From a bacterium (GTDB lineage: Bacteria > Planctomycetota > Planctomycetia > Pirellulales > Pirellulaceae), in NCBI GenBank assembly GCA_030430075.1, contig JAUIGN010000003.1:1-64000 (forward strand): a stretch of 64,000 bases of DNA, given 5' to 3'. Below are positions 38,801 through 45,293 of the stretch, in pieces. The notes beneath the pieces were generated by a model that made no database searches, was not told the origin of the DNA, and saw nothing but the letters and a program-made list of their open reading frames with translations. Within the stretch, counting starts at the first letter, position 1; the number at the start of each line of letters is the position of its first letter. A program made the translations under genes and the position numbers.

Positions 38801-39884
38801 GGCAACTCCCAGCCTTCACGAGGCCATCGACACCATCGCGCGGGATCAATCCCCCCCGGACTACATCGCAGCGCGTCTGGTCGCGGTCAACGGCGCGGGC
38901 GAAGAAGTCGTTGAAGTCGATTCGGGTACGGAATTCGCCGTCCAGCTTCGCGTTCGAGACCTCCGCGAAAACCCACAGGGAGTCTTCAGTTCCTACGTCG
39001 ACCTGATGTACGATGCGAATCTCGTCACGGCAACCCAGATTGAACACGGCCAGGCCTTCACGTTTGGCCTCTCGGGCGACCTCTCCAGTGCCGGCCTGCT
39101 GAACGATGCTGGAGGTATCAGTGGTTTTGGTTTCGAGGCAAGCACGACCTCGCCGATCACCGGTGCGGGCGGCCGCGAGCAAATCGTGTTCGCCGTGGCG
39201 TTCCTCGCAGGCCAGGCCGGTACAGCGGAGTTTACTCTCGATGCGGAGCGTTTGGCGAACGAACACCATTTTCTATTGTTGGGCCGCGATGAGCCGGTCG
39301 ACACCGATCACATTGCCTTGTCAGGTCTCTCCCTGGAGATCATCGCCCCCTTGGCCTGCCCACCGTACCGCAACTGCCTGCTTCCGGAAGACGTCAATGG
39401 AGACGGGTGGGTCTCACCGAATGACGCCTTGCAGGTCATCAATGACCTCAATGCACTGGGCGCCCGCGTCCTCACCGGGCCCGGCGGCCCCCCCTACGTG
39501 GATGTGAATGCCGACGGACTGGCTTCCGCGCTGGACGCCCTGCGTGTCATCAACTACCTGAACCGCGGCGGCAACGCAGAAGCGGACGGAGACACCATGA
39601 TCCAGTCACTGTCCGCGGCCGCCTTCGTTGGTTCTGTCCGGCAACCGGCAGACGCCCGGGAGACGAGCCCCGCTTCCGTCCGGTCCTCGACGGGTGCCCA
39701 GCCGCCGGCGGTTGGCCCGATTCGCAACGGGCACGTTCCCGCTGCGCATCGCCCCTCAATCCCGACGCCCCTTCCTCTTGGACCCCGGCGTAGCGCGCCG
39801 CACGCCACCACACCGTCCCTTGACGCGACCGTCCGGTCGAGCCGTGATCAGGCGTTCATCGATTTGTTTGGCGAGCCCCTTTGA
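26847..39884 (+). CDS. Giant LEPR-motif surface protein with RTX, WD40-like, FN3, cohesin- and dockerin-like modules
   Basis: A 4345-aa protein starting with a very basic segment and the canonical motif RLEPRQLMAADLG (41-53). Readable in order: a cadherin/Ig-like pair (about 205-390); a helical segment near 690-850; RTX-type glycine/aspartate nonapeptides (about 930-1020, e.g. GGAGDDQIF); a hydrolase-like region whose elbow reads GVGEGG (1209-1214), with Glu in place of Ser; an Ala/Gly-rich hydrophobic stretch (about 1610-1690); a second hydrolase-like elbow SHGAG (1879-1883); WD40-like repeats (about 2030-2430); about ten fibronectin-III-like modules (2750-3900); a cohesin-like module (about 4000-4165) and dockerin-like repeats (from 4182, DVNGDGWVSPNDAL). 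AGGA precedes the start; the ATG at 26853 is an alternative. A structural or adhesive role is inferred. Confidence 0.92.
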   Translation: MTMHRPHRSHSKNSRRHRLLARGNRCRRRERRINRTTLLERLEPRQLMAADLGAIVGPAFLSQPDPLPAANDVIFAQGADASRGVSRAQGDGCSTATCEETTVQVLVTTPTSGWQAQIEDIYRYADQLWVLSSLERPDPGRSVAQFFSQASDQVIVNSDELPAHHFVVSPTWDVSDDVVTRIFDAGEFYARFPRDQAELLFTTNRPPVVVKPLADVTVDEDAADVTVNLNGIFADPESGSDLSLAVSSDNQALVSTSLSGTELTLTFGADQFGSADVAVIARDSHGFEATEVFAVTVAPINDAPFVRQTPGEVVLTLDQPSRSLDLTHIFADIDNGSLAYRVVSHPSDLVAVSIDASTLSLRGVDDSVGGGNVVVEAKDAGGLSASVTIPVRSELAPLDLNKVHYALASDQIIQWRGANTFILAANLDSVHGVSVLSTNESVIAGEDVRLEAVSGGKLRVTIRHTSQQYGLTFLKFSAGGRTFGEVAALVLPNADVTLPDVGDPYFSVKQDVTADGTFVVEKTFNDGFVAKLVADGLLSATDAFRAVRAVSPTDAMVAHALQAGTQTQHIDPPSGTSRRVSTRAVLVNEAQVTSDTDFAFSNISYHSVDDPSAANAYDLSSLDSPFRLYTSVNHKAPYRSDAEYNAEFFGQDAAVAADATRLILDSSGSSMVAGSLAQVESETRQSLLDQLPEKLQQAAVETAGKQLAAQVLRWAGFGAGVIGFLPRLIFNFQPAGQSEVEWIAEKKRREALQKALDFEATVSARIIGHGNKIREATQAVDTGSLVGPANEYLQQAHQSVGEGLSTGHREIAEQLEKIERRESPFLDLQDGLADPPPRPAADVAEFHGENGDQEALLNQEVKTRVPSFDEVLDVSKKLFNIASTAQSIVGLVGDLFGETDRDGKEADYLDRDGKTYNLLEPQTRYGTSERDNINTGHKRDKVFAYAGNDRISTLDGDDEIHAGSGRNTVYGGAGDDQIFDGDGNSYLSAGEGDDAIHPGAGNDAIEGGTGVDTVVYDAADIGNDLIIDPSRAGTIRFDAYRIEEITLRKDRYDLEIILPGESDHTTNSVKLVGFFEQDAAGWRLVDSLANEYDLYALTGRVTSFEALQIAFQERPADNTPSYPGHIVPQTVLTDPSGRFTVHVAEDRRLIGVNSTLTRPGLVLTFEGDTGLDGWLTRNEFASLAEANELMSTIRATVDVSQYDRVTLIGVGEGGLVAQWFGAFAASNGPSFVTSQLINSPDISGLISQVVREQFPEYQKGFPALHTNYLVHAGDWVSGIGLWAGPDETYATWKAWDFDHAPDAGVPILPAFRDLQRAHAPTPSSLDFDSLTIDDLDHAHVRGIVSFQDVDSLANRHANRKTMIGGEMLDSTVNPRQIFILPGATDPQSDFIAETQEIRDAFTALLDPDPQAADPDRPFHLKLDLQASEQQGEHLAPEHQEATEDTLFVVQGTYGWESLGGVKAGADRGRATGLERDSVKVKKGQFLVDLTQPGAGAGTYNVTITLGDRQEIQESMHILINGYQSDRVSTMPGDFLTRTFQVNTLDDRLRISFLDTGGEHEYTSINGISVEKVNYRTDLTVSEQLDDDPSIVVMTPSYQLPETSAGIEIYKEAIIAAATSALTAGAGSVLGATGIGSSIAALGGNLGAGASATIAAQGSIVAGIKASVGKAALHGVIGSLATTIPQHFSLVGKARDVLKGAKSVFSTLEDAGKHVQSAQSAFAGGDLLGGALNGLRAIEDGLSATKKGVETVNAALANPAAPPTVPMWVYDVSSSLQQMSQKFRLGKLNTAFVPVDLDEIDQAIRDGKSPRQILKRWQGSRDFLVLDWVPTKETLTEVSVSDHRDLVHRGARAVKQLVEAYLEELQAGDPQAELDLLLISHGAGYDINREAVTRLNTGDSVDSLDYVKLVTLDPYSANRKSFTWYHPEMTNVVDRVDNYYQTEEVDSSLWLAALSSPIVLVGSDPGGSDLYHGGSDSAVGALDGRIGGGSAGFYNRQARIFDLASTEELLRFRHWDPNEINLSTAELTDIEFSPDGSLVAASGKDGIVTVRYVDDVLDPDSDSNELLHAAGEVKFVVWGQESIVRSLAFMELEVPAADGSGTVWKDFLLTISAARNPANGDIDKNKVLLTDVETGLPVWQGRDIKGTQVEASPSGNVIVSTDANGRAKIWKRVRQTVTYEKHGDIVDAHPAQDGSYIADLLVINDDYFVTAGLDRRMKLFRVTDDGAVQVQGELFDDPGEGKVRNLDYDPYNGVLAVGSGQVLSLWKFDQQLGTLSPLAPAGQAAGTTFTRHDHIDTIQGISFSKPSFLLDQDGNYAGDRTFAAADGQPIPVPRTPAGDIDIRQLSQLLEDHDRPSSLAGLKLLTGGEDKTLFLYSLDRLDIGDLREESVLSGSMLPIRELTLSADGRRVALVGQDNVDDNTGGPVKDHDVTGELDDRLGWRFSELFLQGRREHNAVPQQYIYDTVEQQGESYFWMRNSRNANRPGSLDKDRNLALPPNKRDNKEGVDVAPIDLYLRPGQKVDIKPLHYLLEVNRSDYTVDQDSLQLGPVVDEDGTVIGTIKHKVVDGKTRPNVLVFIASDHTVLDYSDLDRRQFTGSFQLTMTGPDDLAGNPRTIEDATIRFRIINHKPTTYRDIVELHPNRQEVDFRPRANDYDFDNDDFALYQFAPQSLYYQAGTAEQELLATVKPNKDSKHGVDIDVVVDEDRLGQLLEELAQQTPAGQVAPAFIPLEFTYQVREEKYRAISTGTVEVRLQLQAAPENVRYAELGADQVLIAWDPVSWSADKYAVQRFDTASQTWVKHAPDSDIQGRKSDALRVKGLAPQTEYWFRVVAINTNSERRHPDDPNAPKETGLRVVTPAYVGPDLVRMEAYGASQVEVRWSNVHWDVKKYQIELRQLIVDADGKLAIENGEYQYVADATRTKEVLKGDGLSVVFKKLESGTPYLAIVTAKNFSKGVAESTVAETPATTAERDLPAGIDMERIGPKKIRVSWATVSYAQAYRVVAIDPTAPLDDARRIEAVFTAENGKNRNSGILTGLPKPDPSAEDEWVLIVEAKDKHGHWVSVVSTDVPPTELRNATDGSGENRIDISENGSNDYLLAASLTDPVRLPSLDGLFVGTEFSVVNFSRQPVAIKAFDVDQRISLLGASSATHTLQPAVGTDDGVNRIVVYRFVVERVGSGTESRAVWKAVTSDNTSEARVVKTPPYLAAEAGTLEKDIENSRPKQLRVTWESPFWNVTKHRIEIYKAVVDANGAPQPDPQAPGTFFKDNRPAAPGKTKLLAEANDRFFAHKFEGLQQGTAYIVVLTSTGPAGTWTEEYATGTELQRSPSGIEARSITLDSFTAAWTREAWAVASYRVNLVELDAQGRPMEATRQYRGAQEDKSSKLIDQLESGATYQFTVEARNRDGEWLENTAENTKQVTILSPDDLGIAGLTLDAARNRQLDFTWQPLDFTPLSLFFEITPAGANAWQRPDEGGVQIDKTSKTLVALQLNTAYEARLVATVEDSAGAVHRVVSREVAAATEWQIEAADNATASTVRVGFPRVASATKYDVVVYLPSGTTDVQKKTIDQGEADPRYTTISDLTPLTDYEVEVVARDGSTVLGRTDRQTFKTAAAAAVTGLTTTEVRKQTIDLKWNAMSWTPASQFIEIKVAGTNNWYRPTGSGVLIGKTTNTISELVPGTTYQIRHVATLDLADGSEYRAVSGEITRTTETYSFAAPTVDQITPTTARANWKQLGEGGVTDYRLIVYLANTNTEATRKTVGVGSGARSSTITGLTQKTSYQLVVEALKGSRILATSARVSFTTAEQISYVAPSITAFTNVRSKAAVVNWSFAGKLSDLEKFSIRRNDSGKTWLASYTPSGSSPFSYEIKRNADTKWWIIVRAHYRDGTTRDSEPKQLPKSGNANFAMSGGPFLVRPTIAGDVGGASEPGPAAGPRTKPANTTLNDLPRASQEVARATPRLVLTPSVPSSDWDDSLAGALVTSGTLATPSLHEAIDTIARDQSPPDYIAARLVAVNGAGEEVVEVDSGTEFAVQLRVRDLRENPQGVFSSYVDLMYDANLVTATQIEHGQAFTFGLSGDLSSAGLLNDAGGISGFGFEASTTSPITGAGGREQIVFAVAFLAGQAGTAEFTLDAERLANEHHFLLLGRDEPVDTDHIALSGLSLEIIAPLACPPYRNCLLPEDVNGDGWVSPNDALQVINDLNALGARVLTGPGGPPYVDVNADGLASALDALRVINYLNRGGNAEADGDTMIQSLSAAAFVGSVRQPADARETSPASVRSSTGAQPPAVGPIRNGHVPAAHRPSIPTPLPLGPRRSAPHATTPSLDATVRSSRDQAFIDLFGEPL

Positions 39885-39985
39885 CGATGGATTCGCCTTA
39901 CGGTATCACCACCACGACGGTGGTTGGCGGCAGGCAGATCAGGGGCGATGCAGGAGAACGGATGTGATGGAGGGGAGTCGGCACG

Positions 39986-42805
39986 ATGGATGATTTCGAG
40001 GAGATTCTCACCCGCTTCGAACAGGCCTGGCAGCAGGATCAGACCCCTGATATCGAAGACTATCTGCCTGACCAGGCTTCCAACGAACTGTTAGTCGAGC
40101 TCATCCACGTTGACCTCGATTACCGTTTGCGGGCCGCTGATGCCGCTCGGATCGACGACTACCTGACCCGCTTCCCCCAATTGTCACGCTCGGCCGACGC
40201 CGTCGCCGATCTGGCCTTTGCGGAGTTTCGTCTCCGCGAGCACTTGGGGCGAATGCCCGATGCGGCCGAGCTGCTGGCCCGGTTCCCGGAACATCAGGCC
40301 AGGTTGAACGACCGCTTGCAGGCGCTGCGGGAGGCGCGATCCAATCGTCGCCAGGAACCGGCCCAGGACCCCATCGGGCCGCCGGGTCCGGCTCCAGGTG
40401 CGGAACCCGCCTCCCGCCGCATCGGTCCCTACAAGTTACTTCAGCTGATCGGCGAAGGCGGCATGGGTTCGGTCTACATGGCCGAGCAAGAACATCCGAT
40501 TCGGCGCCGCGTGGCGGTCAAGGTGATCAAACCGGGCATGGACAGCCGGCAGGTGCTCAACCGGTTCGATGCCGAGCGTCAGGCGCTGGCGTTAATGGAT
40601 CATCCCAACATCGCTCGCGTCCTGGACGCTGGAGTCACCACCGCAGGTCAGCCGTATTTTGCGATGGAGCTGGTCAACGGAACCCCCATCACGGCATTCT
40701 GCGATGACAATCGCCTCTCGCTCACGGCGAGGCTGAGCCTGTTTTGCGAAGCTTGCAGCGCGATTCAACACGCGCACCAGAAGGGGGTCATTCATCGTGA
40801 CGTGAAGCCGTCAAACGTCCTGGTCACATTGATTGACGGGACGCCGAGCGTGAAAGTCATTGACTTCGGACTGGCCAAAGCGTTGCAGTCGACAACGCAG
40901 CTCACCGACGCCACCCTGTATACCGACTTTGGCCAGGTCGTCGGCACGTACCAGTACATGAGCCCCGAACAGGCAGAGACGAATGCGCTAGACATCGACA
41001 CGCGTTCAGACGTCTATTCCCTGGGCGTGCTTCTGTACGAGTTGCTGACCGGGTCGACGCCCATCGAACGTCAACGGCTCAAGCAGTTGGCGTTGGATGC
41101 CGTGCTGGCGGCAATCCGCACCGAAGAGCCGCCGCGCCCCAGCATCCGACTCAGCTCCTCACATGACGGCGGGCGGCAGGTTTCGGAGCAACGGCAAATC
41201 GATTCCAAGCGACTGGTTCAACTGCTCCGCGGGGATCTCGACTGGATTGTCCTGCGAGCCTTGGACAAGGATCGCAATCGCCGCTACGAAAGTCCATCCG
41301 CCTTCGCAAACGACATTCAGTGTTTCCTCCGCGACGACGAAGTGGTCGCCCGTCCACCGACGGTCTCGTACCGCTTGCAGAAACTTTTCCGACGCCATCG
41401 GGCCGCCGTCCTGACGGCGACCGCCTTTGTCACGCTGCTGACGGCGGCATCCATCGTGAGTACCGGGCTGGCGATCTACGCATACCAACAGGCGGTCCGG
41501 GCTCGGATCGCGGAAGCCCAGTCACACGAAGATGCCGAGACGGCCCAGGAACTGGCGCGCGAGAAGGCGGAATTGGCGCGCAAGGAAAACGGTCTGCGGA
41601 TCGAGGCAGAAGCGCGCGAAGCGCAACTGCGGCGACAGAAGAAGGAACTGGCACTGGCCGTCAGCCTGGGATTCGCGGTCGTAGAAAGCCGCTACAAAGG
41701 TGAATCGCAGCCCTTGCTGGGCGTCCTGCGGGCCGTTAAGTCGGACCAGGCGGCGTCCATTGCCGATCGCCAGATTGCCGCACGGACGAATGCCTTTCGG
41801 GCCCTTGAGTCGCTGGTCGAACTGCTGGTCACCGACATCAATCAAGTCACCGTTGCGGACGCTCCCCGGCTGCTCAACCTGTTGCAGGCCACGGAACAGA
41901 GATTGTCCGACGCCATCGACCAGGATCCACAGATCGGCCTCGCCTACCTGGCACGCGCCGAGCTCTGGAGCCGGTCGCTGGAACAGGTCAATCAATACAA
42001 GATCCTGGCAACCCTGGCCGGACTGAAGATCCCCCCGGATGCCCGCGTCACGGAAGACTGGAATGCTGCCGTGCGCCTCCTTCCCAAAAGCAGCCTGGCC
42101 TATTCCGGGCGCGGCTGGTGGCGGTACGGCAGCGACCAACCGGCCGCCCTCGATGACCTCCGCAAAGCGGTCGAACTCGATCCGGCCAACGATCTGGCCC
42201 AGATGAAACTGGGACAACACGCCTACGACCGTGAGGACTTTGACACCGCGCTCGACTACTTCCTGGCGGCGTACCAGTCTCCCGCCCAAGTCGGCGACAT
42301 CTTCTTCTCCGCCTGGTACCGACGGTCGAGGCAGGTGGAAGTGGTCAACGCTTCGATGGCAATCGCCAACCGGACGCAGGACCGCGGCGAAAGGCTCCGC
42401 GCCCTGGCGATCCTCAACCTGGCAGGCCAGGGGATCGAAGAAGTGGAGGACGTGCGGGACATCGTTTGGCGCGAAACAGCCGCGGCAATCTCGGCGGGCG
42501 AGTCGCCGGGCGATCTGGTCGGCTCGCTGAACGCTCTCGCCAATCTGGACACCAAGCCTTCCTTTCAGTTGACGCTTCGGGTCCTGCAAGGGTTGGCCTT
42601 GTTGCGCGCCGCGATGCCGGTCCCCCAGCCATACGTTGACGACATCGAACGCCTGGCAGCGGTTGCCACATGTGAGATTCCGCGCGGGGACATCGACCAG
42701 CTCGTCGCGCAAATGCGCGAGGCGCTGCCGGCCGAACAACGCCCACGGCTCGACCAGTTTGTCGAAACCCTTCGTCGGCTCCAGGTTGCCGAACCGGTGG
42801 AATAG
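39986..42805 (+). CDS. Membrane Ser/Thr protein kinase with TPR-like sensor tail
   Basis: A 939-aa PknB-type kinase. The N-terminal 1-120 helical module (FEQAWQQDQTPDIEDYL, YLTRFPQL) is shared with the kinase at 57.5 kb. The kinase domain at about 146-440 has the glycine loop IGEGGMGSVY (155-164), K179 (VAVKV), HRD (270-272) in IHRDVKPSN and DFG (293-295), all canonical, so it should be active. A transmembrane helix lies at about 472-497 (AAVLTATAFVTLLTAASIVS). It is followed by an Arg/Glu/Ala coiled coil and a helical TPR-like region (about 600-930, with SLAYSGRGWWRYGSDQP) probably facing outward. It lies 101 bp downstream of giant protein 2 on the same strand and could sense or regulate surface structures (inference). 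Confidence 0.95.
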   Translation: MDDFEEILTRFEQAWQQDQTPDIEDYLPDQASNELLVELIHVDLDYRLRAADAARIDDYLTRFPQLSRSADAVADLAFAEFRLREHLGRMPDAAELLARFPEHQARLNDRLQALREARSNRRQEPAQDPIGPPGPAPGAEPASRRIGPYKLLQLIGEGGMGSVYMAEQEHPIRRRVAVKVIKPGMDSRQVLNRFDAERQALALMDHPNIARVLDAGVTTAGQPYFAMELVNGTPITAFCDDNRLSLTARLSLFCEACSAIQHAHQKGVIHRDVKPSNVLVTLIDGTPSVKVIDFGLAKALQSTTQLTDATLYTDFGQVVGTYQYMSPEQAETNALDIDTRSDVYSLGVLLYELLTGSTPIERQRLKQLALDAVLAAIRTEEPPRPSIRLSSSHDGGRQVSEQRQIDSKRLVQLLRGDLDWIVLRALDKDRNRRYESPSAFANDIQCFLRDDEVVARPPTVSYRLQKLFRRHRAAVLTATAFVTLLTAASIVSTGLAIYAYQQAVRARIAEAQSHEDAETAQELAREKAELARKENGLRIEAEAREAQLRRQKKELALAVSLGFAVVESRYKGESQPLLGVLRAVKSDQAASIADRQIAARTNAFRALESLVELLVTDINQVTVADAPRLLNLLQATEQRLSDAIDQDPQIGLAYLARAELWSRSLEQVNQYKILATLAGLKIPPDARVTEDWNAAVRLLPKSSLAYSGRGWWRYGSDQPAALDDLRKAVELDPANDLAQMKLGQHAYDREDFDTALDYFLAAYQSPAQVGDIFFSAWYRRSRQVEVVNASMAIANRTQDRGERLRALAILNLAGQGIEEVEDVRDIVWRETAAAISAGESPGDLVGSLNALANLDTKPSFQLTLRVLQGLALLRAAMPVPQPYVDDIERLAAVATCEIPRGDIDQLVAQMREALPAEQRPRLDQFVETLRRLQVAEPVE

Positions 42806-42865
42806 GCGCGGACCGTGCAGAGGCGACCCGTTCGCCGAGCGAAAGGAGACATTGGCCTGGATCAT

Positions 42866-42899
42866 GCATCAGCCGTCGGGCATTCGCCCGCATACGGTT
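42866..42899 (+). repeat. REP-like hairpin element
   Basis: CATCAGCCGTCGGGC, loop ATTC, GCCCG then CATACGG: perfect 5-bp core stem CGGGC (42876-42880)/GCCCG (42885-42889). It lies 61 bp after the kinase stop. Confidence 0.7.
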
Positions 42900-43057
42900 C
42901 AATTCGTATCCGGTGATGTCATCGGCAACGTGTCGACTGACAAGGTGTGCACGATTCTATCCGGCATCCGCAATGTGCCCGCTCGCATTCCTGGTCAACA
43001 ACGACGTACGAAGTCCGATGGAACGCTATTCCGGCCAGGGAATGAGAAGTACGGAAT

Positions 43058-43074
43058 GTCATGCAAAGCATGAC
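43058..43074. repeat. Short palindromic element, copy 3
   Basis: GTCATGC, loop AAA, GCATGAC: perfect 7-bp inverted repeat, followed by CTACGG as at 56750. Confidence 0.85.
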
Positions 43075-43110
43075 CTACGGAAGCCCGGAATCCGTGGAGC
43101 GGTTTTGGCA

Positions 43111-43215
43111 TTATTGGTACTTGCGCAGCGAATGGACCAGGACGACCAACGGGAGTCCGCAGAAATACGGCCGCGCGTTGCTTGCCGAAGGCTCATTTGC
43201 CGCGCAGCCGTCAAT
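43111..43215. repeat. 105-bp dispersed element, copy 1
   Basis: Aligned without gaps to 52736-52840 with four mismatches (101/105 identical). The differences fall at positions 7, 54, 68 and 97 of the element. Both copies have the same orientation in the window and lie in intergenic DNA. Confidence 0.93.
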
Positions 43216-43286
43216 AGCCCCGGTTTCGTAGATGGCAGCACAAACCGGACGATACCGCGTTCCGACCGAGACGTGCGGCGTTCACT

Positions 43287-44429
43287 CTAAACTCGCCGCA
43301 GTGCCGGCACGATCTCGACACGGGCGGCATGCACCGCGGGGCCCAGCCCTGCCAACAACCCTGTCATCGTGGCCACCAACAGCCCGACCGCTGCCAGCCG
43401 CATCGACGGCGTAAAGGCAATCGTCACGGCTTCCGCTCCCACCGACAGGCTGCTCGCTTGGAGCGTCAACATGGCCGACGCAACCCCCAGAACTCCCCCG
43501 GCGGCGCTAAGCGCGACGCTCTCCGCCAAGACCAACCCGAAGATGCCCAGGCCGGAGAAGCCCAACGTATGGAGTACGGCATGCTCGCGGACACGGTCCT
43601 GCACGGACATCACCGTTGTTGTGGCGACGAGCGAGAGGACCAGTCCCACGCATGCATAGCCGAGAAAATGGGCCATGCCGATCAGTTGCGTGAGGTCACC
43701 CAGGCTCTTCATTTGAAACGCGCCTTTTGGTCTCGTGTCGGTTTCTACAGGCCCGCTACGCAGCAGCTCATCGATCTCCAGGCATTTCGCCAAGGGATCG
43801 ACACCCTCCTCCAGAAGGACTTCCATCTGGGTCACGGTGCCCACCAGGCTCGCCCCCTTGCGGCGTTGCAGAAAATCCAAATGAGTATAGATGTAGTTCT
43901 CCTCCGCCGGGTCGCCGCTCTCATAGACGCCCGCAACCGAGACGCTCAGATTGCCGATGGAGAACGTGTCACCGGCGCGTAGTTCGCGACGATGCGCAAC
44001 AGCCCGCCCGACGACCGCTGCATCCTGGCGGGAGACAAACTCGGACCAACTTCCCGTCACCAAATTGAAATCACGCGCCCCGCGAAGCCGGTCGGCCGGA
44101 ACACCATAGAACACGACCACATCCAAGCTGGCTCGACAATTGTTCGTGAAGACCTGCACAGGCAGGACCTCGCGAACGCCTTCCAGCCTACCGATCCGCC
44201 GGCCATAATCTTCAGGCAAATGACTGGTGGCCGGGCAGAATTTGTTTGCCTGAAAAGTAATCAGTGAGCCTTTCGAGGTCTGCCTCCGTTGCAGATCGTA
44301 CATCCCTTCTTGAACGGCGCCGATAAAACAGAACACAAACAACGCGACCGCCGACCCGGTTACCGTCAGAGCGGTCCGGGAACGGTGACGCCAAAGAGTC
44401 TTCAGCACATAGGGGAGAAACTTCAACAT
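43287..44429 (-). CDS. FtsX/MacB-type ABC permease (distal)
   Basis: A 380-aa four-helix permease of the MacB/LolC class: one N-terminal helix ([20 protein letters not shown], about 19-38), a periplasmic domain of roughly 200 residues, and three C-terminal helices (near [39 protein letters not shown] and [16 protein letters not shown]). It is the last gene of the six-gene minus-strand operon. Its ATG overlaps the end of the ATPase gene by 7 nt (ATGTTGA), so translation is coupled. It likely works with that ATPase, the HlyD-type adaptor and the other permease at 47.7 kb in export across the envelope. The substrate is not shown by the sequence. Confidence 0.92.
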   Translation of the reverse strand: MLKFLPYVLKTLWRHRSRTALTVTGSAVALFVFCFIGAVQEGMYDLQRRQTSKGSLITFQANKFCPATSHLPEDYGRRIGRLEGVREVLPVQVFTNNCRASLDVVVFYGVPADRLRGARDFNLVTGSWSEFVSRQDAAVVGRAVAHRRELRAGDTFSIGNLSVSVAGVYESGDPAEENYIYTHLDFLQRRKGASLVGTVTQMEVLLEEGVDPLAKCLEIDELLRSGPVETDTRPKGAFQMKSLGDLTQLIGMAHFLGYACVGLVLSLVATTTVMSVQDRVREHAVLHTLGFSGLGIFGLVLAESVALSAAGGVLGVASAMLTLQASSLSVGAEAVTIAFTPSMRLAAVGLLVATMTGLLAGLGPAVHAARVEIVPALRRV

Positions 44430-45166
44430 CGGGGCTCGTGCTGGTTGGCGTTCTGAGAACGAGTAGACGAAGGGGCAGACCGTTCCAGGGAGAGGGATTG
44501 CCTGATCTTTCCGTGTTCCAGACGAAACTGCCGGTCCGCAATTCCAGCCGCCTCGGCGTCATGGGTCACCATCAACAGGGTGACTTCAAGCTGTTCCTGG
44601 AGCCTCTTGAGAAGCCTCAGGATCTGCTCCGACGCAGCCGGGTCCAGGTCGCCGGTCGGTTCGTCCGCTACAACCACCTTGGGGTGCGTTACGATGGCCC
44701 GTGCGATCCCCACTCGTTGCTCCTGGCCACCGGACAACTGGCGAGGAAAGTGGTCCGCCCGGTCAGTGAGATCGACGACCTGCAAGGCGAGTTCGACACG
44801 ACTCCGCCGCTCGCCTCGAGACATCGGCAACAGCAGCAACGGCAACTCTACGTTTTCGAATGCCGTCAACACCGGGACCAGATTGTGGGATTGAAAAATG
44901 TAACCGATGTTGTTGGCTCGCCATCGCGCCAAACGTGAGCGGGAAAGCCGCGTGATGTCGGTTCCGTCAACCACGATTCGCCCGGCGTCCGGCCGGTCAA
45001 TGCTGGCGACGAGATTCAACAATGTCGACTTTCCGGTGCCGCTCGCCCCCATCAGCGATATGAACTCCCCCGCCTCGATCGTTAGCGAGACACGGTCCAG
45101 GGGCGTGATCGTCTCGTCTCCCTTGTGGTAGCGTTTGGTAACGTCCGAAATTTCGATCAATGGCAT
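44423..45166 (-). CDS. ABC transporter ATP-binding protein, LolD/MacB type
   Basis: A 247-aa ATPase. Walker A is GASGTGKST (about 40-48), the Q-loop [11 protein letters not shown], the signature [10 protein letters not shown] (Glu where Gln is more usual), Walker [13 protein letters not shown] and the switch His in MVTHD. The C-terminal 25 residues after the H-loop domain are Ser/Arg/Asn-rich and extend beyond the family's usual end. It is the only ATPase gene of the operon, yet two permeases are present, so it may serve both, possibly as a homodimer under a permease heterodimer. The final codons overlap the distal permease start. It is cytoplasmic. Confidence 0.93.
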   Translation of the reverse strand: MPLIEISDVTKRYHKGDETITPLDRVSLTIEAGEFISLMGASGTGKSTLLNLVASIDRPDAGRIVVDGTDITRLSRSRLARWRANNIGYIFQSHNLVPVLTAFENVELPLLLLPMSRGERRSRVELALQVVDLTDRADHFPRQLSGGQEQRVGIARAIVTHPKVVVADEPTGDLDPAASEQILRLLKRLQEQLEVTLLMVTHDAEAAGIADRQFRLEHGKIRQSLSLERSAPSSTRSQNANQHEPRC

Positions 45167-45293
45167 GGAATGGTCACCGCTGCAAAGTTTCGCTTGGAAA
45201 TCGCCCCCGGTCCCTTCGCGTCAGGTTACGGTCGGCCGGTCACAAGTGTCTTCGCGGGGCGAATGACGACCTGCGCCGATCGGTGAGGTCGCA

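Larger units (their letters stand above)
42806..43286. other. Convergent intergenic region loaded with dispersed repeats
   Basis: 481 bp between the kinase 3' end and the 3' end of the minus-strand export operon. It holds a REP-like hairpin (42866-42899), the palindrome (43058-43074) and one copy of the 105-bp element (43111-43215). Small open frames here arise from these repeats; I see no gene. Confidence 0.75.

Noticed and set aside
43059..43241. 60-aa minus-strand peptide containing RGRISADSRWSSWSIRCAS
   Set aside because: It derives from the 105-bp repeat; three of the four differences to the other copy change the peptide.
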